NCBI GenBank assembly: GCA_958427975.1
Contig: CAUAEH010000006.1
Coordinates: forward strand, 1 to 63,372
Origin: an uncultured Collinsella sp.
GTDB lineage: Bacteria; Actinomycetota; Coriobacteriia; Coriobacteriales; Coriobacteriaceae
Direction: 5' to 3'
DNA: 63,372 bases
Numbering within the stretch: the stretch's first letter is position 1; every line of letters begins with the position of its first letter. Positions 34,743-43,312 of this stretch are shown one piece after another. Below the pieces are notes generated by a model. The model was not told where the DNA came from, did not search any database, and saw only the letters and a list, made by a program, of their open reading frames with translations. The position numbers were made by a program, and so were the translations under genes.

Positions 34743-36203
34743 TTAGCGCACCTGAGCGACGTAAGCGACGTTGGTCGAGGAGACCTTGTCCTCGAGCTGG
34801 ACGCTCATGCGGGGATCACCGGCGGTAGCGACGGTCAAATCGCCAGTCTTGACGTAGCCGAGCTCCTTAGCGGTCTCGATCGCCTTGACGATCGTGCCGT
34901 TGACGGTGCCCTGGGTAATCTCTGCCTGGTGCGGGATGACGCCCCAGTACATGATCATCTGCTGGACGGCCCACTCGTGGCGGGAGAACGCGCAGATCGG
35001 CATGTTGGGACGGAAGTGCGAAATCAGGCGAGCGGTGCGACCAGTGGTCGTCGGCACGGTGATGCACTTGGCGCCAACGGTGGTGGCCATGTTCACAGCG
35101 GACATACCCACAACGTTGTTGACGACGCGGGTGCCGTGAGCGTCAGCCGGAACCTCGAGTGGAGCGTGAGCCGGGAGGTGCTTCTCGGTCTCGAGAGCAA
35201 TGCTGGCCTGCATCTTGACGGCCTCGACCGGGTACTTACCGGCAGCGGACTCGCCAGAGAGCATAACGGCGTCGGTGCCGTCGTAAATGGCGTTAGCAAC
35301 GTCGGCAACCTCGGCGCGCGTCGGGCGCGGGTTCTGCTGCATGGAGTCGAGCATCTGCGTAGCGGTGATAACGGGCTTGTAGGCCGCGTTGCACTTGGCG
35401 ATGATCTCCTTTTGGATGTGCGGAACGAGCTCGGGCTTGATCTCGATGCCCAGGTCGCCACGGGCGACCATGATGCCGTCGGAAGCCTCGAGGATCTCGT
35501 CGAAGTTCTCGACGCCCAGGGCGCACTCGATCTTCGGGAAGATCGTCACGTGCTCGCCACCGTTCTCGCGGCAAAGCTCGCGGATGCCGCGGACGGACTC
35601 GCCGTCACGGATGAAGGAAGCGGCGATGTAGTCGATGTTCTCGGTCAGGCCAAAGAGGATGTCCTGACGATCGCGCTCGGTGATGGCGGGCAGCGAGATG
35701 TTGACGTTGGGCATGTTGACGCCCTTGCGCTCGCCGATCAGGCCGTCGTTCTTGACGACGCAGGTCATGTCCTGGCCGTCGACGGACTCGACCTCGAGGG
35801 CAACCAGACCATCATCGATCAGGATAAGGGAGCCCTTCTCGACCTCGGAGGGCAGAGCCAGGTAGTCGAGGGAGATGTGCTCAGAGGTGCCGTGGAAATC
35901 CTCGGACGTGGGCTGAGCGGTGACGACGATCTTATCGCCGGTCTTGACGGCAACCTTCTTGCCGTCGACCAGAAGGCCGGTGCGGACCTCGGGGCCCTTG
36001 GTGTCGAGCAGGATGCCGACGGGCAGACCGAGCTCCTTGGAAATACGACGGACGCGCTCGATGCGACCGTGGTGCTCGTCGTAGGATCCGTGCGAGAAGT
36101 TAAAACGGGCGACGTTCATGCCCGCCTTAATCATCTCGCGGATGGTCTCGTCGCTATCGCAGGCGGGACCCATGGTGCATACAATCTTGGTGCGCTTGTA
36201 CAT
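34743..36203 (-). CDS. pyk: pyruvate kinase
   Basis: Catalyses PEP + ADP to pyruvate + ATP, the last step of glycolysis. It starts KRTKIVCTMGPACDS, has MNVARFNFSHG, the B domain, the active-site segment IFPKIECALGVENFDEIL with the catalytic Lys, MVARGDLGIEI, and ATQMLDSM. The C-terminal allosteric domain (MAHEAVQQ-type region GRTARLISHFRPNMPI) is present and there is no extra PEP-utiliser domain. 486 aa is standard. GGAGG lies 6 bp before the ATG. Confidence 0.96.
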   Translation of the reverse strand: MYKRTKIVCTMGPACDSDETIREMIKAGMNVARFNFSHGSYDEHHGRIERVRRISKELGLPVGILLDTKGPEVRTGLLVDGKKVAVKTGDKIVVTAQPTSEDFHGTSEHISLDYLALPSEVEKGSLILIDDGLVALEVESVDGQDMTCVVKNDGLIGERKGVNMPNVNISLPAITERDRQDILFGLTENIDYIAASFIRDGESVRGIRELCRENGGEHVTIFPKIECALGVENFDEILEASDGIMVARGDLGIEIKPELVPHIQKEIIAKCNAAYKPVITATQMLDSMQQNPRPTRAEVADVANAIYDGTDAVMLSGESAAGKYPVEAVKMQASIALETEKHLPAHAPLEVPADAHGTRVVNNVVGMSAVNMATTVGAKCITVPTTTGRTARLISHFRPNMPICAFSRHEWAVQQMIMYWGVIPHQAEITQGTVNGTIVKAIETAKELGYVKTGDLTVATAGDPRMSVQLEDKVSSTNVAYVAQVR

Positions 36204-36496
36204 TCAGACCTCCATCTGACATCGTCTTGCGCTGATAGATAAACCATAAGAAATAAAACTGAGATGATTATAACGAAATGGCGACCGAATACCCCAAAAA
36301 ATCGACCGTATGCCGAATTAGAAGTTCATTTTTTGCGAAAAAACGGTATATGAAAAATCTTTACCAACCGTTCTGACCGCTGCTATCTGGGCGATATTTC
36401 AGTTTGATGATGCACCGAAGAAAAAACGTTTTATCAATGTCGAACATCATACGGTCTGCATCGTTGCACTCGAGCCGTGTTTCCAATTGGAATGTT

Positions 36497-36526
36497 TTGG
36501 CTAGACGCGCCGCTTTGGGGTACCAT
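36497..36526 (+). promoter_or_regulatory. candidate promoter of the P-type ATPase
   Basis: TTGGCT (36497-36502) and TACCAT (36521-36526) are 18 bp apart. A start about 7-8 bp later would begin the transcript right at the first leader stem (36536). Confidence 0.4.
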
Positions 36527-36535
36527 AGCTCCACT

Positions 36536-36637
36536 ATCAACTGCCGCTCAGCACGGCAGCCTTGATGAGCCCTTGCCCTTCTCCTGGGAATTATGATCGG
36601 GCATCAATCTGCTGAGTGGCCCGAATCCCAGGAGGGG
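36536..36637 (+). promoter_or_regulatory. structured leader sequestering the ATPase ribosome site (candidate riboswitch)
   Basis: Stem 1 pairs ATCAACTGCCG (36536-36546) with CGGCAG-cc-TTGAT (36554-36566). Stem 2 pairs CTCCTGGGA (36581-36589) with TCCCAGGAG (36626-36634), burying the ribosome site AGGAGGGG (36630-36637), with an inner CGGGC/GCCCG stem (36598-36602, 36619-36623). An alternative stem, TTGAT-ga-GCCC (36562-36572) with GGGCATCAA (36599-36607), excludes parts of both. No known riboswitch class was recognised. Confidence 0.6.
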
Positions 36638-36644
36638 ACTCTAT

Positions 36645-39326
36645 ATGCAAAAGGAATACCTGTCCGCCGCGGCGGAGGTACTCAGCGACCAAGGTGTCGA
36701 TGAGTACCTCGGCCTGAGCAACGACGAGGCGTCGTCGCGCCTCGCCAAGACAGGCCCTAACAAGCTCGAGGAAGCCGAGAAGACGCCGTTGTGGAAGCGC
36801 TTCTTTGAGCAGATGGCCGACCCCATGGTCATCATGCTGATCGTTGCCGCCGTCATCAGTGCACTCACGGGCATGGTCAAGGGTGAGGCGGACTTTGCCG
36901 ACGTCGCCATCATCATGTTCGTCGTTATCGTCAACTCGGTGCTGGGCGTGGTCCAGGAGGCTAAAAGCGAGGAGGCCCTCGAGGCCCTGCAGGAGATGAG
37001 CGCGGCGCAGTCCAAGGTGCTGCGCGACGGCAAGCTCGTGCACCTGCCGAGCGCCGAGCTCGTGCCCGGCGATGTGATCATGCTCGAGGCGGGCGACTCC
37101 GTCCCGGCCGACTGCCGTGTGCTCGAGAGCGCCACGATGAAGATCGAGGAGGCCGCCCTTACCGGCGAGTCCGTGCCCGTCGAGAAGCATGCCAACGTCA
37201 TTGAGCTCGCCGCCGGCACCGACGACGTGCCGCTCGGCGACCGCAAGAACATGTGCTACATGGGTTCCACCGTGGTATACGGCCGCGGTCGCGCCGTCGT
37301 GGTCGGCACCGGTATGAACACCGAGATGGGCAAGATCGCCGGCGCCCTGGCCGAGGCCAAGGAAGAGCTCACGCCGCTGCAGGTGAAGCTTGCCGAGCTC
37401 AGCCGCATCCTTACCATCATGGTTATCGTCATCTGCGTCGTCATCTTTGGCGTCGACATCATCCGTCACGGCGTGGGCAACGTCCTCACCGACCCGACAG
37501 CCTTGCTCGACACCTTTATGGTTGCCGTCTCGCTCGCCGTCGCTGCCATCCCCGAGGGCCTGGTCGCCGTCGTGACCATCGTGCTATCGCTTGGCGTGAC
37601 CAAGATGGCCAAGCGCCAGGCAATCATCCGCAAGCTCTCTGCCGTCGAGACTCTCGGCTGCACGCAGACCATCTGCTCCGACAAGACCGGTACCCTTACC
37701 CAAAACAAGATGACCGTCGTCAAGCACGAGCTCGCTGCGCCTAAGGAGAAGTTCCTGGCCGGTATGGCGCTGTGTTCCGATGCCCAGTGGGACGATGACC
37801 TGGGCGAGGCCGTGGGCGAGCCGACTGAGTGCGCGCTCGTCAACGATGCCGGCAAGGCTGGTCTTACTGGCCTGACTGCCGAGCACCCGCGCGTGGGCGA
37901 GGCCCCGTTCGACTCGGGCCGCAAGATGATGTCCGTGGTCGTCGAGACCCTGGACGGCGAGTATGAGCAGTACACCAAGGGCGCGCCCGACGTGGTGATC
38001 GGCCTGTGCACCCATATCTACGAGGGCGATAAGGTCGTCCCCCTGACCGAGGAGCGTCGCGCCGAGCTCGTGGCCGCCAACAAGGCCATGGCCGACGAGG
38101 CCCTGCGCGTACTGGCGCTGGCAAGCCGCACCTACACCGAGGTCCCGGCCGACTGCAGCCCCGCTGCGCTCGAACACGACCTGGTCTTCTGCGGCCTGTC
38201 CGGCATGATTGACCCGGTCCGCCCCGAGGTCGCCGACGCCATCCGCGAGGCGCACGACGCCGGTATCCGCACCGTCATGATCACGGGCGACCACATCGAC
38301 ACCGCCGTGGCCATCGCCAAGCAGCTGGGCATCGTCACCGATCGCAGCCATGCCATCACCGGTGCCGACCTCGATCGCATGAGCGACGAGGAGCTCGACG
38401 CGCACATCGAGGACTACGGCGTGTACGCCCGCGTTCAGCCCGAGCATAAGACCCGCATCGTCGAGGCTTGGAAGTCGCGCGACCAGATCGTGGCCATGAC
38501 GGGCGACGGCGTCAACGACGCCCCGTCCATCAAACGCGCCGACATCGGCGTGGGCATGGGCATCACCGGTACCGACGTCACCAAGAACGTCGCCGACATG
38601 GTACTTGCCGACGACAACTTCGCCACCATCATCGGTGCCTGCGAAGAGGGGCGCCGCATCTACGACAACATCCGCAAGGTCATCCAGTTCCTGCTTTCGG
38701 CCAACCTTGCCGAGGTGTTCTCGGTGTTTATCGCCACGTTCATCGGCTTTACCATCTTTCAGCCGGTGCAGCTGCTGTGGGTGAACCTGGTCACCGACTG
38801 CTTCCCCGCGCTCGCGCTGGGCATGGAGGATGCCGAGGGCGACATCATGAAGCGCAAGCCGCGCAACGCCAAGGACGGCGTCTTTGCCGGACATATGGGT
38901 CTGGACTGCGTGGTCCAGGGCCTGATCATCACCGTGCTGGTGCTGGCGAGCTTCTTTGTGGGCGTGTACTTTGACATGGGCTACATCCACATCGCCGATA
39001 TGATCGCCGGCAATGCCGACGAGGAAGGCGTGATGATGGCGTTCATCACGCTCAACATGGTCGAGATTTTCCACTGCTTCAATATGCGCAGCCGTCGTGC
39101 GTCGCTGTTCACCATGAAGAAGCAGAACAAGTGGCTGTGGGCTTCCGCCGCGCTGGCACTGGTGCTGACGGTGATCGTGACCGTGCAGCCGACGCTTGCC
39201 GAGATGTTCTTCGGCCCTGTGACGCTTGAGCTCAAGGGCGTTCTTGCCGCTTTGGGCCTGGCCTTCCTGATTATCCCGCTGATGGAGATCTACAAGGCGA
39301 TCATGCGCGCGGTCGAAAAAGAGTAG
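36645..39326 (+). CDS. Ca2+-type cation-translocating P-type ATPase
   Basis: P2-type ATPase of 893 residues. Key motifs: TGES (173-176, actuator), PEGL in membrane helix 4 (303-306, typical of Ca2+ pumps of the SERCA/PMCA type), phosphorylation site DKTGT (Asp346), KGAPDVV nucleotide site, TGDH, and hinge GDGVNDAP (620-627). Ten membrane helices fit the hydrophobicity. It probably exports Ca2+ (or Mn2+) from the cytoplasm. Its start lies 7 bp after a ribosome site held in a strong hairpin, implying translational control, possibly by the cation itself (inference). The gene stands alone. Confidence 0.9.
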   Translation: MQKEYLSAAAEVLSDQGVDEYLGLSNDEASSRLAKTGPNKLEEAEKTPLWKRFFEQMADPMVIMLIVAAVISALTGMVKGEADFADVAIIMFVVIVNSVLGVVQEAKSEEALEALQEMSAAQSKVLRDGKLVHLPSAELVPGDVIMLEAGDSVPADCRVLESATMKIEEAALTGESVPVEKHANVIELAAGTDDVPLGDRKNMCYMGSTVVYGRGRAVVVGTGMNTEMGKIAGALAEAKEELTPLQVKLAELSRILTIMVIVICVVIFGVDIIRHGVGNVLTDPTALLDTFMVAVSLAVAAIPEGLVAVVTIVLSLGVTKMAKRQAIIRKLSAVETLGCTQTICSDKTGTLTQNKMTVVKHELAAPKEKFLAGMALCSDAQWDDDLGEAVGEPTECALVNDAGKAGLTGLTAEHPRVGEAPFDSGRKMMSVVVETLDGEYEQYTKGAPDVVIGLCTHIYEGDKVVPLTEERRAELVAANKAMADEALRVLALASRTYTEVPADCSPAALEHDLVFCGLSGMIDPVRPEVADAIREAHDAGIRTVMITGDHIDTAVAIAKQLGIVTDRSHAITGADLDRMSDEELDAHIEDYGVYARVQPEHKTRIVEAWKSRDQIVAMTGDGVNDAPSIKRADIGVGMGITGTDVTKNVADMVLADDNFATIIGACEEGRRIYDNIRKVIQFLLSANLAEVFSVFIATFIGFTIFQPVQLLWVNLVTDCFPALALGMEDAEGDIMKRKPRNAKDGVFAGHMGLDCVVQGLIITVLVLASFFVGVYFDMGYIHIADMIAGNADEEGVMMAFITLNMVEIFHCFNMRSRRASLFTMKKQNKWLWASAALALVLTVIVTVQPTLAEMFFGPVTLELKGVLAALGLAFLIIPLMEIYKAIMRAVEKE

Positions 39327-39337
39327 CGCACTCGTCC

Positions 39338-39425
39338 GGGCCCGCCCCACGCCCTTTCTCCCTCACTGGTCCTCGCGCTTTGCGCTGCGGGATCGTTCGG
39401 GAGAAAGGGCTTCCGGGGCGGGCCC
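39338..39425. repeat. large GC-rich hairpin after the ATPase gene
   Basis: Arms GGGCCCGCCCC (39338-39348) plus GCCCTTTCTCCC (39351-39362) match inverted copies at 39399-39410 and 39415-39425. It forms an approximately 88-bp fold-back without a T run. Confidence 0.7.
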
Positions 39426-39484
39426 TGCGGTGGCTTTGCTGGCTTTTCTCCCGTGCGGATGAAAAGGGCTGAGGGAAAGTTTGT

Positions 39485-39518
39485 GAGCTGGTCGGGCTTT
39501 GCCCGGCCAGCTCTTTTT
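39485..39518 (+). terminator. terminator upstream of rsgA
   Basis: AGCTGGTCGGGC pairs with GCCCGGCCAGCT around TTT, followed by CTTTTTG. It separates the ATPase and rsgA transcripts. Confidence 0.8.
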
Positions 39519-39566
39519 GATTTAAAATACCTGCTCAGTTGTGATTTATGGTGCTGGGAGGCGCTT

Positions 39567-40751
39567 GTGGGCAAGGCTAAGGCTAAAGCGAAGAAAAAGA
39601 CGACGGGGGCGCGGGCTAAGCGCGATCGTCGTCGGAAGCTTGCGACCGAGGCCCCCGCGTCTGCCGAGGAGTTGTTGGCGAGCGTACCGGGGCTTGACGC
39701 GCTGCAGGACGTTCCGGCGTTTGATGACCTGCCGGTCGATGGGGCTCAGCAGGCGGCATTTGACGACTTTTGCGCACATGCTGAGGAGCCCGAGCAGATG
39801 CGGCTGGGTGCCGTGGTGCGCTTGGATCGCGGGTTTCCGCTGGTGGCGACTGCCGACGATACCTTCCGCGCCGAGCATGCAGTGGGGTTTGCCAAGTCGC
39901 GCGGCGAGGACGAGGTCCTGCTGCCTGCCGTGGGCGACCGTGTGGCGGTGCGCCGTGCTCCCGGGCACGATATGGGCGTGATTGAGTGCGTGCTGCCGCG
40001 CCGTACGAGCTTTGAGCGTTGGCGCGGCCGTGCCCGTGGAGAGCGCCAGGTGCTCTGCTCCAACGTGGATTGCGTGCTAATCGTGCAGGCGCTCGGTGCC
40101 GGTGAGGTGCTGCTCGACCGCGTGGCGCGCTCGCTGGTGTTGGCGCTTGACTGCGATGCCGAGCCGGTGGTGGTGCTTACCAAAGCTGACCGCTGCGATG
40201 CCGAGGAGCTCGAGCGCGATCTGGACCGCGTGCGCCACCTGGTGGGTCCGGACGTGCGCGTGATCGTGACGTCCTCTGCCGAGGGCCGCGGCCTGGACGA
40301 GGTCCGTGCCTGCGTGCCTGCCGGGAGCTGCGCCATGATTCTGGGCGAGTCGGGTGCCGGCAAGTCGACGCTGCTCAATGCACTGCTGGGCCACGATACG
40401 TTGGCGACCGGCGGTGTGCGCGAACGCGACGACCAGGGCCGTCACACTACCGTCGCGCGCGTGATGGTGGCGCTGCCGGGCGACGCCGGCGTGATCGCCG
40501 ATGCCCCGGGCCTGCGCAGTCTACCGCTCGTGGGTCACGAGCGGGGTCTGGCGCGCGCCTTCCCCGAGATTGTCGAGGCATCGCGCGCGTGCCGGTTTGG
40601 CGATTGCACACATACCCATGAGCCGGGCTGCGCCGTTCGCGAGGCCGAGGACGCCGGGCAGATCGACAGCCTGCGGCTGGAAACGTTCCAAAACCTGGCG
40701 TCATCCATGCGCGTGAGCGCTCAAATACTCGATCCCGATGTTCATCTGTAA
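39567..40751 (+). CDS. rsgA: ribosome small-subunit GTPase RsgA
   Basis: Circularly permuted GTPase that helps mature 30S subunits. It has a lysine/arginine-rich N-terminus, an OB fold (about 75-145), then permuted G motifs: G4 TKAD (205-208), G1 GESGAGKST (260-268), G3 DAPGL, and the C-terminal zinc region CRFGDCTHTHEPGCAV. The GTG at 39567 follows GGGAGG; a longer in-frame extension crosses the terminator at 39485 and is rejected. A terminator follows. Confidence 0.93.
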   Translation: MGKAKAKAKKKTTGARAKRDRRRKLATEAPASAEELLASVPGLDALQDVPAFDDLPVDGAQQAAFDDFCAHAEEPEQMRLGAVVRLDRGFPLVATADDTFRAEHAVGFAKSRGEDEVLLPAVGDRVAVRRAPGHDMGVIECVLPRRTSFERWRGRARGERQVLCSNVDCVLIVQALGAGEVLLDRVARSLVLALDCDAEPVVVLTKADRCDAEELERDLDRVRHLVGPDVRVIVTSSAEGRGLDEVRACVPAGSCAMILGESGAGKSTLLNALLGHDTLATGGVRERDDQGRHTTVARVMVALPGDAGVIADAPGLRSLPLVGHERGLARAFPEIVEASRACRFGDCTHTHEPGCAVREAEDAGQIDSLRLETFQNLASSMRVSAQILDPDVHL

Positions 40752-40767
40752 TTGATTTTTCCTATGA

Positions 40768-40803
40768 CAGCCGTCTCCCAACTGTTCGGGAGACGGCTTT
40801 TTT
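40768..40803 (+). terminator. terminator of rsgA
   Basis: AGCCGTCTCCC and complement (11 bp) followed by TTTTTTG. The remaining 40804-41003 carries short partial inverted repeats (GCTGACCAAAA type) and then the pilus operon start. Confidence 0.9.
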
Positions 40804-41003
40804 GCTGCGGAAAAGCCTCGAAACATGCAGTTTGCTGACGTGCTGACCAAAACCTTGCCATGAGCTTGACGGGCTGGTCAGCTTTTGGTCGGCGATTGGT
40901 TTGACATCGAAAACCAAGATCGCGATTGCGCCGCTTTGCACTCTGACCGCCCAGACAATGGTGGTACGGGCATTCGCCCGGCACTGCCATGAGAGGAGCA
41001 GCC

Positions 41004-41663
41004 GTGAACAAGAGCAAGCGCATCGCCATCAGTCTGGTCGCGGGCGTGCTCGCTGCTCTGCTCTGCATGGTTTACGGCTCGTCGATCCGCTCGCAAGCCG
41101 AACAGGTCCAGGCTGAGACCTTGGCCAAGTACGGTGGCGATCGCGTCGAGGTATGCGTCGCGGCGCGCGATATCGATGTGGGCGAGACCCTCGATGAGAC
41201 CAATGTCATAACCCAGGAATGGCTGACGAGCCTGCTGCCGCGTGACGCGGCGACCGAGCTGCGCCAGGTGCGCGGCGACGTGACGACTTCGCGTATTCCC
41301 AAAAACGTCGTGATCTGCAATGTCTACACCAAGGCCGAGAGCCACAAGCTCGAGGTGCCTAAGGGCAAGGTCGCCGTTTCGGTGGCGGTCGATGCCGAGC
41401 ACTCGGTCGGCGGTGCCACGGGCGTGGGCAGCTATGTGGACGTGTACGTGCAAAAAGATGGCGTAACCGATCGACTGTGCGGCGCGCACGTGATCGATAC
41501 CAGTGAGAATTCCGGTGCCACGCGCGAGGGCAAGATCGAATGGGTGACGCTGGCGGCTGACCCCGAAGACGTCAAGGAACTGCTGGGAGCCTCGGGCAAA
41601 GGAACGGTCAGCATGACGATTCCCGCCACGGCGCGCGGCAAAAAGAGCGGAGGCGACGAGTGA
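41004..41663 (+). CDS. cpaB: CpaB/RcpC-like SAF-domain pilus assembly protein
   Basis: First gene of the tad pilus operon. An N-terminal membrane anchor (RIAISLVAGVLAALLCMVYG) precedes a SAF domain (VEVCVAARDIDVGETLDETNV) and the CpaB/RcpC C-terminal domain (VAVSVAVDAEHSVGG, GSYVDVYVQ). In Gram-negatives CpaB works with the secretin; no secretin gene is present here, as expected of a single-membrane cell. GTG start at 41004 after GAGAGGAG. Its stop overlaps the next start, so translation is probably coupled. Confidence 0.82.
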   Translation: MNKSKRIAISLVAGVLAALLCMVYGSSIRSQAEQVQAETLAKYGGDRVEVCVAARDIDVGETLDETNVITQEWLTSLLPRDAATELRQVRGDVTTSRIPKNVVICNVYTKAESHKLEVPKGKVAVSVAVDAEHSVGGATGVGSYVDVYVQKDGVTDRLCGAHVIDTSENSGATREGKIEWVTLAADPEDVKELLGASGKGTVSMTIPATARGKKSGGDE

Positions 41664-43312
41664 TGAAGGCGATCTGGCTTGCGTGCTGCTCGTGCGGCGA
41701 TTACGGGCTGTTGCAGCAGGAAGTCGAGGGCCGTGATGCGGGTGCACAGGTGCTTCGCGTGGGTGACCTGGACGGGCTGGTTTCCATGGCGCGGGCGTTT
41801 CCGTCGCGCCGCGGGGCTGCCATCATCGCGGCGTCTCTGTTTGATACCGAAGATGTGCGCAAGACTGTTGCGCGCCTGACGGCCGAAGGCCGCGTGAGTC
41901 GCGTGGTCGTGTTGATAGAAGCGCTCGATCCGTCGGATATCGAGGGGCTGTTTCGCGCGGGGGCGACCGAGGTCATCGCTGCGCACAGTATATGCGGCAA
42001 CGGGCGCGCGGGCGAGGGAGCGGTTGATTCCGATCGGTGCATGACGATTGAGCCCGATGCTTTTGTTGATAGGGAACCCGGGGCGCCTCGCGCTACAAGA
42101 GGCCCGCGTGTTGATGATTATGGAAAAGCGGAAGCCGAGCATGGTCGGCGCCCCCGGAACCCCCTTGTATACGATGACGCTGGAGAGCCGGCGCAGCATG
42201 CTGGCGACTCCCCGGCTGTAGATATGGGATACGTGCACGGCGTGAATCTGGCGGATGAACTCGACGAAGTTGAGGGCTTTGCCGGGTGCGGCGAGTTGTC
42301 GCTGATGCAGCATGAGCAGATTGCACAGAACGAGCCTGCCTCGCAGACCGAACAAGCTGCCATGCCGGCTTGGACGCAGCGTGTGGTTGCGGCGGGGGAG
42401 ACGGGGACGCTGTCACCGACGCCCGCCCCGCCGCCTCCGATGCCGCCGGCAGACGCTGCCGCTCCGCAGCATCGAGCTCCGGTCATCTGCGCCATTTCGG
42501 GTTCGGGCGGTTGCGGCAAGTCGACGATCATTGCCACCATGGCACACACATCGTCGCTGTTGGGCTTGCGTGCCGCCGTGCTCGACCTGGACCTGATGTT
42601 TGGAAACCTTTACGACTTGTTAGGCGTCGATGCTCCGCGCGATATGGCGGCACTTATCGAGCCGTCGGTGGCGGGCGCGCTTGCCGAGCCGGATATCGTG
42701 GCCGCATCGATGCGCGTGGCGCCGGGCGTTACGCTCTGGGGTCCCGTCGCGGCGCCCGAGCAAGCCGAGCTCATGGCATGTCCGGTGGAGCTACTGCTTG
42801 ATGTTCTGCGTCGCGAATCCGACGTGGTCTTTATCGATACCTCGGTCTTTTGGGGCGACGCCGTGGCGGCTGCGGTGGCGGCGAGCGACCGTTGCCTGAT
42901 CGTTGGCGATGCTGCGGTGTCGTCCGCGACATCGGCGTCGCGCGTCATTGAACTGGCAAGTCGAGTAGGTGTGCCGCGCACGCGCATGAGCGCCGTGTTC
43001 AACCGGTTCGGTGCGCGCGGGGCAGACGAGGACGTCGCCATGCGCTTTGAGATTGCCTGTGCGTTGAGCTCCAAGATTCGTATCGCCGATGGCGGGCAGG
43101 ATCTCGCCGCGCTCATGGCGTTTGGGCGCGCTGATGAGGCAGTGGGGCAGACCAGCGCTTTTGCGACCAGCGTGCGCGAGGCCACGCGCGAGATGCTCGT
43201 GGAACTGGGGTGCGCTGTCGGCCCTTGGAGCGATATGGTCGCCGACCGTGCAACGCGCACCGAACGCCCGCGTATCCGCCTTCCCTGGTCGCGCGAGGGT
43301 GATCAGCGATGA
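41663..43312 (+). CDS. cpaE: CpaE/TadZ-like MinD-type ATPase
   Basis: The N-terminal 110 residues form a receiver-like domain (no phospho-acceptor pattern checked), followed by a 160-residue low-complexity linker rich in acidic residues and ending in a PPPPMPP stretch. The ParA/MinD ATPase then starts with a deviant Walker A SGSGGCGKST (about 279-288) and VLDLDLMFGNL. CpaE/TadZ proteins place the pilus machine at its site in the cell. Start is ATG 41663 (GTG 41660 possible). It overlaps cpaB by 1 bp and cpaF by 4 bp. Confidence 0.82.
   Translation: MKAIWLACCSCGDYGLLQQEVEGRDAGAQVLRVGDLDGLVSMARAFPSRRGAAIIAASLFDTEDVRKTVARLTAEGRVSRVVVLIEALDPSDIEGLFRAGATEVIAAHSICGNGRAGEGAVDSDRCMTIEPDAFVDREPGAPRATRGPRVDDYGKAEAEHGRRPRNPLVYDDAGEPAQHAGDSPAVDMGYVHGVNLADELDEVEGFAGCGELSLMQHEQIAQNEPASQTEQAAMPAWTQRVVAAGETGTLSPTPAPPPPMPPADAAAPQHRAPVICAISGSGGCGKSTIIATMAHTSSLLGLRAAVLDLDLMFGNLYDLLGVDAPRDMAALIEPSVAGALAEPDIVAASMRVAPGVTLWGPVAAPEQAELMACPVELLLDVLRRESDVVFIDTSVFWGDAVAAAVAASDRCLIVGDAAVSSATSASRVIELASRVGVPRTRMSAVFNRFGARGADEDVAMRFEIACALSSKIRIADGGQDLAALMAFGRADEAVGQTSAFATSVREATREMLVELGCAVGPWSDMVADRATRTERPRIRLPWSREGDQR

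Noticed and set aside
36536..36644. yybP-ykoY (Mn2+) or M-box (Mg2+) riboswitch
   Set aside because: The conserved GGGGAGUAG loop and the M-box core were not found; kept only as an unclassified leader.
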